DNA of 64,000 nucleotides from Nipponacmea schrenckii (taxonomy: Eukaryota; Mollusca; Gastropoda; Lottiidae): NCBI GenBank assembly GCA_030562195.1, contig CM060200.1, forward strand, positions 13,206,001 to 13,270,000, written 5' to 3'. The position numbers and the translations under genes are program-made. The notes under the pieces were generated by a model. That model was not told where the DNA came from. It worked only from the letters and a program-made list of their open reading frames with translations, and searched no databases. Below, piece after piece: positions 14,699-27,900 of the stretch; positions within the stretch are counted from its first letter, which is position 1, and each line of letters starts with the position of its first letter.

Positions 14699-17479
14699 AT
14701 CGCTGTGAATGATCCTGCAGGAATCCCCAAGAGATTGGATTGAATGAGGCCCCAGAACAATCACGACCTCGAAACCGTCCTGAATTTTGTAGCCTCTTCG
14801 ATTCTTTAATGATAAAACTTTTGTATAGGGATATATTTTGATGCGCGCATTTGAAACAAACTATATGAAGAAATGTTTGGCAATGGAACTTTAGTATGTG
14901 AAAATTGACTGGAATCCACCCAAGATCTACGTCACACTTGATACAGGATGCCATTGGAGTACTTAAGACTATTGAGAATTTCAAAGACGAGACATGTTTC
15001 AGTCAATTATCTGTAAAACGTCAAATGCAATGCCAAGATATAACACTAATTGAATTCCTTTATTTCTGAAATTATTGTTTAGACTGATGTGATAAACAAT
15101 ATACCCACTTAAAAATGCAATTTAATGGAAAAATAATTCTTTAGATTGAAGAAAGTGTAAATTTTAAAGGGTTATGGCCATATTACTGTACTAGCTATTC
15201 GTATAGCCTTCAGAATGAATCTCCGACGTCCATTTGGTCTGCAATTAAAACTGCAATGAAGTCTGTGATGATAATCTGAGTTCTCTATGTTAACATTCTC
15301 CAATTCGGATACTATAAGGATTACTATGGGATTTTATTATGCGTTTGTTTAATGCCGTTATCAAACCTGACGCTTTGCAGGAATCATCTAGTTGAACATT
15401 GAAATGATGCAAATTAATGCTATCAGTATCCTAAATACACATAAAATCCTCATTATAAGCCCTTTTTGGAGGACGTAAAACTCCATTCATTTCATTTACA
15501 ATCCCTTTAAGTACGTTTAAACGGTAATCCAAATATTCAAACAACCATATACCTTTAAAAAGTTTGATATAATGCAGCAGTAGGTAGTGTTATTTTAGGG
15601 TGTTATATGTCATTATAATTCCTTTGTTCAGTCAAGTTCAGTAATTGAATATAATAGATGTGTTAGTTCTTAAATTAACCTCAAGTACATTTTGATTGGC
15701 ATTTTATAAAAAAAAAAGGAAGTATGAAACTTGTTAATTTGATACGTTTCTGCTATTTCTCTAAGAGGAACTTGTCTTTGAATCCAGTTTTCAAACGATG
15801 ATTTGAAATTGGTAAATTGTTTTACTCTTTTGTTATAGAATCGCAATTTTCGTGGGTTGATTTGTGTCTTGAATATATCTAAATAGCCTTTATAAGTCCT
15901 AGAAATGCATAAAAATAGTATAATTCGTTTAAAAATCTCGAAATGTGAATTTAACTTTCTAATTCTATATAGTAGAGTCTCCAGAAATGACGATTCGTCA
16001 TTCTTACTTTCAAACGTAGATAATTCTAGACTCTAGACATACATGAATGTTACTCGAAATTTCGACGATGAACCCCCATTTCGTAATATATTAGCGAAAT
16101 AAATCCAGTTTCTGAGACAAATATATGATTAATAAACAATGAATGCCAAATCTGTACTTTTAAAGATCTTGTCAGTGCCAAAGTATTATATAGTTGCTTG
16201 CATGGCATTGCTTGCAACTTTCCAGATATTCATACACCTATCTTGTTCGATGGGCTATACATGTCATGCTATGTTAACGTCTAGTTGAATATTATGTATA
16301 GCATATCTTACAGGCAAAATTCGTCTCATTTCACTGTTTCCACATATGCTTTGGATGATTGGTACCACTAAATGTCAACCTCATACGAATCTATTGAGCA
16401 ACTTAGTTTTAATCGATTGCTTGCAATTGGAGGAAACTGATCAATGGTTCCATCGGAAATTTTCCGCTTTACCGTATTACCTGATAATATTGAAGATTTA
16501 AAGATTTTTAGTCTATAGTTTATGCTATTTCATTCATTTATATATTGATGTTTATACTTAGTTTGATTATGATAATTGTATATATTTACATTTTTTCAAT
16601 TTTTTCCCTCTAGTCAGGGATGCGTGAACCGACTGTGCATTGAGTTGAAATGAAAGCATTGACTACTACAAAATCGCAGTATCGCAGTTGCCATTAATTG
16701 TCGTTTTTTTTATTTTTGTCGATATGAGACTAGATCGTCGCTATAATCTGTTGTAAATGGCCTGTTGAACTGAATCCTCTTAATATTATCGACATCGACA
16801 GCTCAGCTGAATCACAAACATTTTTTCCATCTATATTAAGTTTCTTGAATCGAATCTTCACCGATTGCCCCACAAGAACCAAAGTTAGGTTTTGACAATT
16901 CTATACTCAATGCTTAATTATCATATAGAGAAAAACTTTTCAAATGGGTGCCAGTTTCAACAACTTAATTTCATAGAAAGCACTTAATTTATTCAAAATT
17001 AGCATTCTTCAATCGATTGCACTACGAACTCCGGTGTACAGAAATAAAACGGCGTTCAATTACAAAGTAATAATGAGAAATCTATTGTTATTGCTAAAGG
17101 CTTACCGACTGTTATATGTCTGCATAAATACTTAAACTATTGTTTGAAACTAAAGTAAACAGATCTCTGTGGAGGATGAATGTTTTTGATGTTTAAAAAG
17201 GGGTATCGGAATTTCATTCTACTGAGATAATATGCTTCCTTCCTACGATGATGGTCTTTGAACACTCTAGGTTCAAATGCCACATTAAAGTCCCACCCAA
17301 ATTATAAAATTTCGAATTTAAAACCCGTGTCGATTTTTTTCATGTATTGAATACCAAAGAAGCTAATATTTTAGTTTATTTTCTGTTTTGATCAAATATA
17401 GAAAGATCAATTGAAAGATATAACTTCTTTAATATCATTGCTCAGATATACTCAAAGACGGGATTAAACATAGCGGTAA
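14699..17479. other. Gene-free stretch with a SINE tail fragment
   Basis: No gene was recognised. A plus-strand fragment of the SINE tail (gacgtaaaactccattcatt, about 15,471-15,498) is present without a clear target-site duplication. The rest is AT-rich. The 3' UTR of the downstream hyaluronidase probably extends into the right edge. Confidence 0.5.
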
Positions 17480-20400
17480 CTAGCTTTCACTCATTAAACA
17501 TTTGGAGCCTTTCCATCCATCAAAACATCTGCAAGCATAGGATACTTCAAACTCATTCGAATTGCTCTTGACGTTTATAATCTCCGCCATTTCTTCCTTT
17601 GATAGTTTACAATGATCACCATCCCGAAGATTGTCTTGTGTCATCTGGAAATAATCCTTTCGGATACAGCGACCATGCCCATTGCAGTTCACCTGAGTAC
17701 AGTTCTCAAAGAACTTTTCCGTTTTAAAAATGTATGGTCCAAGAACATGTTGTATGTAGTCGTTCATTTTGGCACATTCGTTTGGAATGTGAAACATGGA
17801 ACTACTACCCCAGAAAACTACACCGGCAGCTCCCATATCAGCAGGTTCTCGTATGGCAAGATCAAGGTCTGTCTGTAATAAAAGAAGGATCATAACCAAA
17901 ATTAAAGATGAACACAAAAAGGGTATTTGGGCCTATCCATTTAGTTAATAGGTCTACATGGGTAAAATGTTAATTTCTGAGTGACATGCACATACTTCAT
18001 TTCGCCATTTTTTACCACAAACATTTAGCAATGTGCATGGTCATAGACACGTTTTACGCCGCCGTGTTCCGATAACGTACTTCAGTAATTCCAACGAGTT
18101 TTGGCCTGTGTCCATGTATACCATAACATTGTAATGTTTTTGAGATAATTACGTTAGACACAATTTATTCAAGTGTTACGGAAGTACTTATTCTCAGATG
18201 GAAAGTCCAAATGCATTCAAAAGCTCATATTGTATACACAAAAAGGCTGGGAAACCACTGTTGCATTCCGCTTAAAAACTCATATATTGCTTCAATTCAG
18301 TCTTGACCATTTAGATGAGACTTCTATCTAATTGTATGATATATATTAGGCGAAAACATCTGACTATACACACCTCATTGAAAAAGTGTAAACCCGCCTG
18401 AAATATGGCATATGGTAAAATTGGTGCATCAAGTCCTGAGAACTTCGCTTGAACTCTCGCTGTTTCATTCAGAATACGACGAATTGCATTGTGTATTGGG
18501 TCCTGACTGCTAGCTACTGGATCAAAATATATCCGTGGATATAGAGCATTACTGGCACTGAACAACCATCCAAGCCTGTAATATATTGTTACTAGTAAAA
18601 CTTATAGAGCATTACTGGCACTGAACAACCATCCTTGCCTGTAAGAAACTATTATAGGACATAGAGCATTACTTCCACTAAACAACCGTCCTAGTTTGCA
18701 ATACATTGTTAAAACTTTTATAGAGCATTACTAGCACTGAACAACCATGTAATATATTGTTATAACTTATAGAGCATTACTGGCACTAAACCACCTTCCT
18801 AGCCACGGCTGACTTGTGAACCTAAGTTGTTATCCTTGTAAAATATACATGTAGTTGTTTCCTGTAATATGTTGTAAAACGTTATAGAGCATTACAGTTA
18901 CTAAACAACCATGTAGCCTGTTATATATTGTTATAACTTATAGATCATTACTTGCACTAAACAACCATCCTAGCCTGTAATATATTGTAATAAGTTATTG
19001 AGCATAACTGGCACTAAACAACCATTCTAGCCTATAAGAAAGTGTTATAAGATATAGAGCATTACTGGCAGTAACCAACCTAGACTATAATATATTGTAA
19101 TATACGTTAAAGGGCATTACTGGCACTAAACGACCATTCTTGCCTGTAAGAAATTTTTATATGATATTGAGCATTACTGTCAGTAAAGAACCATCCTAGA
19201 CAATAAGATAGTGTCACAGGAGATACAAGAACTATTACAAAGCATTTACAAACTCAAGTGTATGGAATTTGAAACTGAGGTAGCCAACGCCGGGCCAGCA
19301 AATTTTCTGGGAGAGCCATGGACAGCCAAACAATTTACGACTTAAATGTTATTGCCCACGATCTCCCATTATCAAATGGAAAATGTTTGATTGTTAAAGG
19401 CTTATAGGATGCCATCAATATATACGTAGGATAAAATCTAACCTAAAATCATCCCTTTTTTTTCCTGATTGTTATATGCAGTATTATATTCGATAGTTAA
19501 ATATGCTACTTTCTTAACAGGAATCCGATATGACTTGATGAATACTAAGCGTATAGAACCTACTTATCATTAACTTGAGAAGTAATTCCTATCGGACAAG
19601 TTGTATCTTTAACAGTAGGTCTTCCCCAACATCTAGGATACCCATAATAACCATAATATCCCTGTGGTCTGAGCTCTCTGACTTTCTCTATGGAACGTAA
19701 CATAAAACTTCTGAAACATAGAATAATGACGATGAGTTGACAAGATGAGTTACTTGTCTCTTTCAGATTGACTTAACCACAGTCATGTGTTGTATTGATG
19801 TGGTGTTTGAAATTTTCAATTTGACAACAGTGATCCCTCTATTGCTTTTTACACGAGTTTCAGATACACAATCCTCGTGGAATTAACGATGGCGCCCTTG
19901 GGTCTATTGGAATGGACTTTTCAATAATGGACAATAGGAGTAAGTTTATAAAACAGACAATTCACACATAGTGAATGGAAATAAGAAACGTCTAGTTTCC
20001 TCAGAATACATGTACGTCTATTGCAGGCTCTTTTTATTGTGTCATGAAAAAGGACAAAACATCAATGGAGAAGAATGAATCGTTGAGTATACTCCAAACA
20101 TAGCATGAAATCTAAATACAGGATAGGGAAAGATATCTAAGGTAGTATCACTAAACCACCTCCACACTCCAGATTCCTTTTCACTCTGAATGATAAATTT
20201 AAAATCTACCTTGCACTTGCTTCAAACTGCTTCTCTGCTTCATTATTGATTTGTGTATTGTTTGTCCAGGATGGATGCTGTTGTTTCACTAAGTTAATAG
20301 ATGCAGTTTGGTACTTTCTAAGGCTACTAAAATTGGTAATCCATATTGGGCGCCACGATTCCATGTCAATTATACCTGCCCCGTGGAACATTGGGTCTGG

Positions 20401-21285
20401 TAAAAGTTTTAAGATGTTACTCTCTACCAGTATCAAATGCTTCGCAAGGTCACCCAACTGAAACAATAATCCAGATGACGTGTAAGCTGGTGATATCTAG
20501 ATTGCTGGAAACTGCGTACTTTTATAAATATGCTTTCTTAATGTGTTGGGTTTCAGTTCATATTAATATTTTTATTGATCATAATAACAGACCTAGAAAT
20601 AATAGCCTATTGTTGCCAAATGTCATCTTCAAAATGAACACTCCAGTAATGGGAACAAAAAAACATCTTATTTGTTGAAAAACGATCTTATATAGAAAAA
20701 CTATTTAATTACATCCATTTTGGTTTTGAAATTTTGCTTTTTGTTGTACCTATAATTTGTATAATTACATATCTAGATGGATCTGCCTACCTGTGGTATA
20801 CCACCGTTTACATTAGGATTTCCTAAACGGGGAAATAATCCAAGATTATAAAATATAGCATCTTCATCACCGATAAATGCATCTTTCGCATTATGCGTAA
20901 TGCCAGAACCAGTGAAGTTAAAAGGGGTCACGCGTTCACACACAAACGACGGCACATTCCAAAACACCGAGAATGGTTTAGTCGGTACCAATTTAGGCGA
21001 GGTACATGATCTTTTTTTCTGTGAAGCCTTCTGCGTTCTTAGTTTCAATTCGTCAGCATGATTAGAAAAAGCTCTATTTTCCGAATTTAATATGCTCCAT
21101 CTATTTTGTTTGAACAATCTGTTCTTGGTGACAAAGCGAATGCGCACCAGTCTTGGAGTTAAAACCCCAGTTTTTTCTAGTTTCAAATCATTTGAATCGT
21201 TCAGATGAAGATTGATGTCCTTGCATTCACTACCGCTGAATACCAAGTGTAAAACTAATCCAATCAACAAGGAATGTAGATCCAT
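17480..21285 (-). CDS. Secreted hyaluronidase-type endoglycosidase (GH56) with C-terminal EGF-like region
   Basis: Five coding exons: 21285-20791, 20457-20210, 19710-19564, 18575-18374 and 17872-17480. All are GT-AG and in frame, encoding 494 residues. Residues 1-20 are a signal peptide. Residues 23-102 are a basic, Ser/Asn-rich stretch not typical of the family. The GH56 domain starts near KPFSVFWNVPSFVCE (103-117). The acidic catalytic pair sits in GAGIIDMESWRP (D196, E198), GYYGYPRCW is the substrate-binding Tyr motif, and GAAGVVFWGSS carries the conserved Trp (W385). CNGHGRC and YACRCFDGWKGSKC form the EGF-like end. GH56 enzymes cleave hyaluronan or chondroitin at beta-1,4 hexosaminidic bonds; which polymer is used here cannot be read from sequence. 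The protein is expected outside the cell or in lysosomes. It is divergent from FARSA, with 674 bp between the start codons. Confidence 0.93.
18541..19200. repeat. Array of about 58-bp units copied from the edge of hyaluronidase exon 4
   Basis: About eleven copies, beginning near 18,541, 18,604, 18,661, 18,720, 18,769, 18,883 and 18,940 and continuing to about 19,190. The first copy overlaps the true 5' end of exon 4 (18,541-18,575) and its acceptor. Later copies contain atagagcattactggcactg, then aacaacc, then gcctgtaa, which on the minus strand reads as acceptor plus exon start. Copies are diverged, and one is interrupted at about 18,800-18,880. Confidence 0.9.
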
Positions 21286-21494
21286 TTTGGAGTTTTCCAG
21301 TTTATAAGACCTGTTATTATAATAGTATCATTAATTATCAGTTATTTTGATAACTGAGATAAAACTGATGATATACATCTTATCTGTTAGGTTTGGATGT
21401 ATTCAGTAATGACTAAAATAACCACGATTTTCTACAGAGATAGTTAATGCAGGATCAAGAAAAAAAGAAACAAACAAACAAACAACTGTATTTT

Positions 21495-21690
21495 ACAAGG
21501 ATAACAACTTAATTAACAGTTAAGGACCCTTTCTACCAGCTGGTCCTTGTTTTAACTTCTTGGCAATGATTATCTCTATTACAACTAGATCGACTAGAAT
21601 TATGGTATACGGTGCAGATGAGTAAGGCGTAAAACTCCATTTCATTTCATTTTAGAATTGTATGTGAAGATGACTTATCAACGATCATCG
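21495..21690 (+). repeat. Dispersed repeat copy interrupted by a SINE tail
   Basis: Segments acaaggataaca, ctttctaccag-tggtccttg and gtgaagatgactta-tca match, in the same order, the copy at 27,229-27,380. The SINE-tail insertion at about 21,605-21,652 splits this copy but not the other. Confidence 0.65.
21605..21652 (+). mobile_element. SINE tail insertion nested in an older repeat
   Basis: Contains ggcgtaaaactccatttcat and ends ttcatttt. It is flanked by tagaattatg (21,595-21,604) and tagaattgtatg (21,653-21,664), probable target duplications with a 2-bp difference. It falls within a sequence that is uninterrupted in the sister copy near 27,350. Confidence 0.6.
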
Positions 21691-21959
21691 TACATTCACA
21701 CAAAGTGTCAAATTGAACTTCTGTAGTTGAAGAAACAGACCAAAAAAATGTTGCTGTTATCGCTCTGAAATGCCGATTATGATGACAATTTTTTTTCATT
21801 TCTCATTCCTTTTATTTGTAGTCTAAATCGATAACCTCCCTTTTACCGTGCTCTTTCTTGGTGAGGGAAGAAAGGTTTCAACGCTTTTTCGTTTTTCCAG
21901 ACATTTCGTCCGTAACGTTTTTTTAAGGCATTTAGGAACTGTAAACCAAGACAACAAGA

Positions 21960-24900
21960 ATGGCTGACTTCAGTGAACTCGTGTTGAAGACTGTGAATGA
22001 AAATGGACAAATTGACACACAAGACCTTGCCAAGCTCGAAAATATTGATCATCAGAAATTGGTCGGTGCTGTCAAGAGTTTACAATGTCTTGGAGAGGTA
22101 TATATCATGTTTGTTCAGTATAAAGTTAACATATTTTAGATCAGTATGTCGTTATTTACAAACATGTAAATCCATTTTCAGTTTCAGTGTTTACTTATAA
22201 ATGATGAAATGTTTAGAAATAATAATATGTCCTGTTTTAAAGTTACCTTTATGATTCTATTAATATTTTGATATTTTTTTCATCTATTATGTTATTTTTG
22301 TTACTGAATTTGCCTCATATTATCCTACAATATAAAATTTTTTGTTTCATCAGATCAGGTTTCATAAGCTTACAGATTAAGTAGGACTATATTCTTCCTT
22401 ATTTCATTAGCCAGGGATACGTTTAGTTTAAGTTCTATACTGCATGTCTCCAATGTTTCGATTTATTTATTTCTATTACTAAATTGCAAACATAACTATA
22501 CTAAAGCCTCAAAGGTAAGAAATGCAACTTGCCATTACTATCATAATGTAACACTTGCCATTACTATCATAATGTAACACCTACCATTACTATCCTAAAA
22601 TTACACCTGCCATTACTATCATAGAGTTACATGTGGCATTACTATCATAAGTTATATCTGCCATTACTATCATAAAATTACACCTGCCATTACTATCATA
22701 AAGTTACATCTGCCATTACTATCATAATGTTACACTTGCCATTACTATCATAAGTTACACCTGCCATTACTATCATAAAGTTACATCTGCCATTACTATC
22801 ATAGAGTTATACCTGCCATTACTATAATAATGTTACACTTGGCATAACTATCATAATGTTACACTTGGCATTACTATCATAATGTTACACTTGGCATTAC
22901 TATCACAGAGTTACACTTGGCATTACTATCATAAAGTTACATCTGCCATTACTATCATAATGTTACATTTGGCATTACTATCACAAAGTTACACCTGCCA
23001 TTACTATCATAGTGTTACACCTGCCATTACTATCATAGAGTTACGCCTGCCATTACTATCATAAAATTACATCTGCCATTACTATCATAATGTTACACTT
23101 GGCATTACTATCATAAAGTTACACCTGCCATTACTATCATAGAGTTACACCTGCCATTACTATCATAGAGTTACACCTGCCATTACTATCATAGAGTTGC
23201 ACCTGTCATTACTATCATAGAGTTACACTTGCCATTCCTGTCATAAAGTTACACCTGCCATTACTATCATAGAGTTACACCTGTCATTACTATCATAGAG
23301 TTACACCTGCCATTACTATCATAGAGTTACACCTGCCATTACTATCATAGAGTTACACCTGCCATTACTATCATAAAGCTACATCTGTCATTACTATCAT
23401 AATGTTACACTTGGCATTACTATCATAAAGTTACACCTGCCATTACTATCAGAGAGTTACACCTGCCATTACTATCATAGAGTTACACCTGCCATTACTA
23501 TCATAAAGTTACACCTGCCATTACTATCATAGAGTTACACTTGGCATTACAATCGCAAAATTACACCTGCCATTACTATCATAGAGTTACACATGCCATT
23601 ACTATCATAAAGTTACACCTCCAATATCTATTTAAGAGATCGCATCCATTTTCAATTTGTTTTACATTTTATTTTTTGCAGATAATTAAAGTTGATACAA
23701 AGCAATCAAAAAGATTAAAATTAACTGATGAAGGTATCTTGGTGGCTGAGAAAGGTAGCCATGAAGCATGTGTTTATAATAGTATACCAGCTGAAGGTAT
23801 TAGTCAGGCAGATATCATGGTAAGTGTTGCAGGTTTTAAAGCTGCATTCTATTTGTATTGATATAACCAAATGTAATTATTTTGTTGTGGAAGGGTATAT
23901 AGATGCTGCAATAAACATGTTGCTATACTCACTCCTAGTCTAATCTAAAAGTTCCCTTTAATGAAATTTTTTCAATTTATTTTCTTATTTGTTGCCATGT
24001 TGAAAAAACCCTTGATGAATGAACATTCAGTGGCTGAACTTGACGAGTGAGGCTCCTCCCTTTGAATTTTTTTCAGTCAATGGTTTCCTGCTTTCTGAGT
24101 TCCCTCTGTAACTCAGTGCAAAAGAAGATGATATTTTAGTCATTTATTGCTGGTTTCCTTGATTATTATGGTGTACTTTGGGTTTTTTAATTTTGTATTT
24201 CCCTGGGCATGTGGTATGGGAATATGAGCCACTGTAAATATTATACATGTCAATCGAAAACATTCCCTATAGATCTTGTCTGGTCCACCATGAATATGTC
24301 GGCATGGTAATGCTCTCTCTCTTCTTTAAACCATTTATTAGAATTACAGACAGAAATTTCCAGAAGGTAGAGAATATATTCTGAATACTATTTTGTCAAT
24401 TATTTCATTTTAGAAAACTGTACCAAATGCTAAAGTTGGATTTAGTAAGGCCATGTCTGCTGGCTGGATTCAAGTTGATAAAAAGGCTGAAGGTGGACCT
24501 AAAGTATTTAAAAAGGTATGTAAGGGTGTGCTAATTCAACTTGAAATCCGATTAAATGAAGTTTAAGGAACTCTGATACAAAACTTTTAGTTTTATTCTT
24601 AATGGTGTTCTTAGTGAACCAGTAATGAAATGAATGGAAGTTTACTTCCTACTTTTCTGCACCTTATGGGCTAATAAAGACGGGTAAAGCCATGCAGTGT
24701 GCTATGCGGAAATTTTGCCACTGCATCACTGACAAGGGGAAACAGGGCTGAAAAATCCTGCAAGTTTATCTCAACCTTTGCTGGGATTGAACCCGGGACC
24801 TTCAGGTTAGTGGGCAAGCGTCTAACACACTGAGCCACCATGGCTCCCTCTTAGTGAACCAGATATACATCATTATATTAGATAAGTTTCTTAAAAGAAA

Positions 24901-27900
24901 GATGAACAGTCTATTGCATATGGACTTCTTTGATAAATTCAGGGTATTATTTGTAAAACTGCTTATTGTAGATGGGTATTGTTAATTTTTATTGCAAGCA
25001 ATATCATTCCACATTATAAAGTATATGTATAATAACAGTGTATGTTAACAACAATCCTTCTCACTTTTTGCAGGTGGATTCTATAGAAGATAAAGTGGAG
25101 GAATGTATGAAGGAAATACAAAATTTAAAATTTGATAACATTACTGATGCACAAATAGCTGAATTTAAAAAGAGAAAGTTAATCAGTGAAGAGTAAGTAT
25201 CTTGTTTTGAAGTTACACCATTCTAGGCAATGTTTTAAGAACATTATAAGAACATCAGCAATCCTAAGGGAAACCACTCAGTCCATAGTGTAAGTCCAAC
25301 ATCAGATCATGTAAATTGGACTTAAATATAATAAATCCATGCATCTATAGCACTCCATTCTTTAGTTTGTGAGGATATTTTAAAGACTTTGGTTAGCAGG
25401 TTTATTTTCTTCTTGTTATAAAACCCGTTTTTATTATTTTTTAGTATTGAAGTATAAGAAGTACTGGGACCTGAGTTTGATTAATGATGTATTTTTCAGG
25501 AAAATAACAAGTTTTGTTGTCAGTAAAGGTGATGATTTTACATTGAATATCTCGAAACCAGAAGTTGATTTGACAGCAGAAATGATAGCTAGGTTAGTAA
25601 GTCCAAAATCTTTATCTGATTATAGATTTTTGAGAATTATTTTTTTGACTTATTTCCTCTGCTTGAATTCTACTACATCTTAGAATGGACATAAAATTTG
25701 AAGACTCAAAATCGGCCACGAAGAGTATATATTCATCAGTTAGACTTACCAGAGGACAGAACTAAATAATAGAATAACTATGCAAGACAATATAACAGTT
25801 AAACTAAGTCATTATTGAAAAACACTTGTTTCAAAATTACTTATTAAAATGAATCATAACTTAGTTTTATGGATGTTTTGAAATATAAAGGGATTCTTAT
25901 GTATAGTTTTGATACCTGGTAAGTTCACTAATGAACAAAGACTCATTTTGGCCAAGTTAAAATATTATATTTTTGGTCAACCTGGGAGGCAACAAAATAA
26001 ATATTGGTAGATTGTATAAGTGTATGGTTGATATAGAATACAACAATGATAGTTGCATTCAACAAAGATGACATCTTGATATCTGTGTATACTTCCAATA
26101 AATATGAAATGTTCATGATTTGTAAAGTAGTTTTTTGTTATCTGCAAAATTATATAAAGAATAAAGAACACAAAAGAAATAGGTTATGGTACATGTACAA
26201 AACTTATACATGGGGGTTTCAACACAATTTTCAATTGCCTTTATGTATAACATTTGTTTAATTGGTTTAACAGTTATTAATCTGAGGTTTAATCTGATTA
26301 ACTTCTTAATAATAGAAGTTAATATATTAATATTTCTGTACTTTCAGTGGTTCATGGAAAACTAAAACATTCAAACCATATAATTTCGATGCCCTTGGTG
26401 TTCCTCCACAAAGTGGTTATCTTCATCCTTTATTGAAAGTTAGAACACAATTCCGACAGATCTTTCTAGAAATGGGTTTCACTGAGATGCCAACCAATAA
26501 TTTCATTGAAAGTAGTTTCTGGAACTTTGATGCTCTGTTTCAACCACAGAAACATCCTGCAAGAGATGCTCACGACACCTTCTTTGTATCAGGTAAAGCA
26601 AAATTTTTGAACGATTAAAACATGTATGAATGATTTCTATCAGCCTGAATTTAACTACTTAGTTTTTGTCTGACACAAGTCAATAATAAACTTTTTATTT
26701 TACCTCAGTCAGAATAAAGCCAATACATAGACCCTTGTCTACCATTTCGCTCTTTGGGGATCATACAATGAATGATATGAAGAAGAAAAAATTTCGATGT
26801 ATAATTTGTTTGAAAATACACAATAACGTGTATTTGAATAGCAAAAACCTGTACATATACTTTTGGGTTGTTCTGATTTGGAGATCACTCAAAGTATTTG
26901 TTGGCTCCCTTAGTTCTGAATTAATGTATTGAAAGTAAACTGTTTATTTCAGATCCTAAATCAGCATCAGGTTTTCCAATGGAATATTTAGAAAGAGTAA
27001 AGAAAGTACATTCTGAAGGGGGTTATGGTTCTCAAGGGTAAGTCTAATATGACTTAGGACTATGTATTCTTTTTTTCTTCATATATAAGTTAACGATAGT
27101 GATCTCCACTTGAACCCTGTGCCAGTGCCTTCTGTTAAACAATAACTTGTTACCTTTCAACCACCCTTATCTCTTATATTGGCTTATTACTTGTTGAACA
27201 GGACCAAAAAGAAAAATGAGATACTATTATAATATACAAGGATAACAAGGACACAATAAAGGATTCTTTCTACCAGATGGTCCTTGGCCTCTAAGCATTG
27301 ATCTCCCAGATTATCTATACCCATTTATAGGGTCAACTGGAATTATGAGTGAAGATGACTTAGTCAAGATCATCAGAATTTCACAAGAAGACTTGTTAAA
27401 ATTTCACATCTTTGTTTACATGTGATATTTCATCTTCCTGCGCATATTGACATTTATGTGAAGCTCTTAATTATATTCTTGTAGATGGTCTTGATAATAT
27501 TTTATCAATTTTAGTTATAAATGTGAATGGAGTATAGAGGAAGCAGAGAAAAATATACTGAGAACACATACAACTGCTGTTAGTGCTAGAATGTTATATA
27601 AATTAGCACAACAGGTCAGTTTCTGTTATACAAATTATTATATTATAACAGTAATTCTGGAAATATATTGTTGGCATCATATGAGTCTGTCATGTTTCCT
27701 TAAAACATTTCCATTTGAATGTACCAGCTTTAAAATAATAACAATAAACTCTTTTTTTTTACATGGGTCAGAATTAGGCCCAATACACAAGGACATGGTC
27801 CTGTCTCACATTCAGCCCATGGGGAAATACATTGGGGAAAAAAAAAAAAAAAATCGAAAATACATAATCTCAATATACAATTCGTCTAAGAATACTAAAA

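Larger units (their letters stand above)
21286..21959. promoter_or_regulatory. Divergent intergenic region between hyaluronidase and FARSA
   Basis: Both start codons face away from this 674-bp interval, so it must hold at least part of both 5' regions. No TATA box at a convincing distance was found. A dispersed repeat (about 21,495-21,690) with a nested SINE tail occupies its middle. The pyrimidine-rich stretch at about 21,836-21,860 could mark the FARSA start site; this is inference. Confidence 0.45.

Noticed and set aside
20246..20678. Plus-strand open frames of 71 and 110 residues
   Set aside because: Antisense to hyaluronidase exon 2, which has clear family motifs on the minus strand.
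22510..23630. CRISPR-like regular repeat array
   Set aside because: Units abut with no unique spacers, and the setting is a eukaryotic intron; it is a minisatellite.
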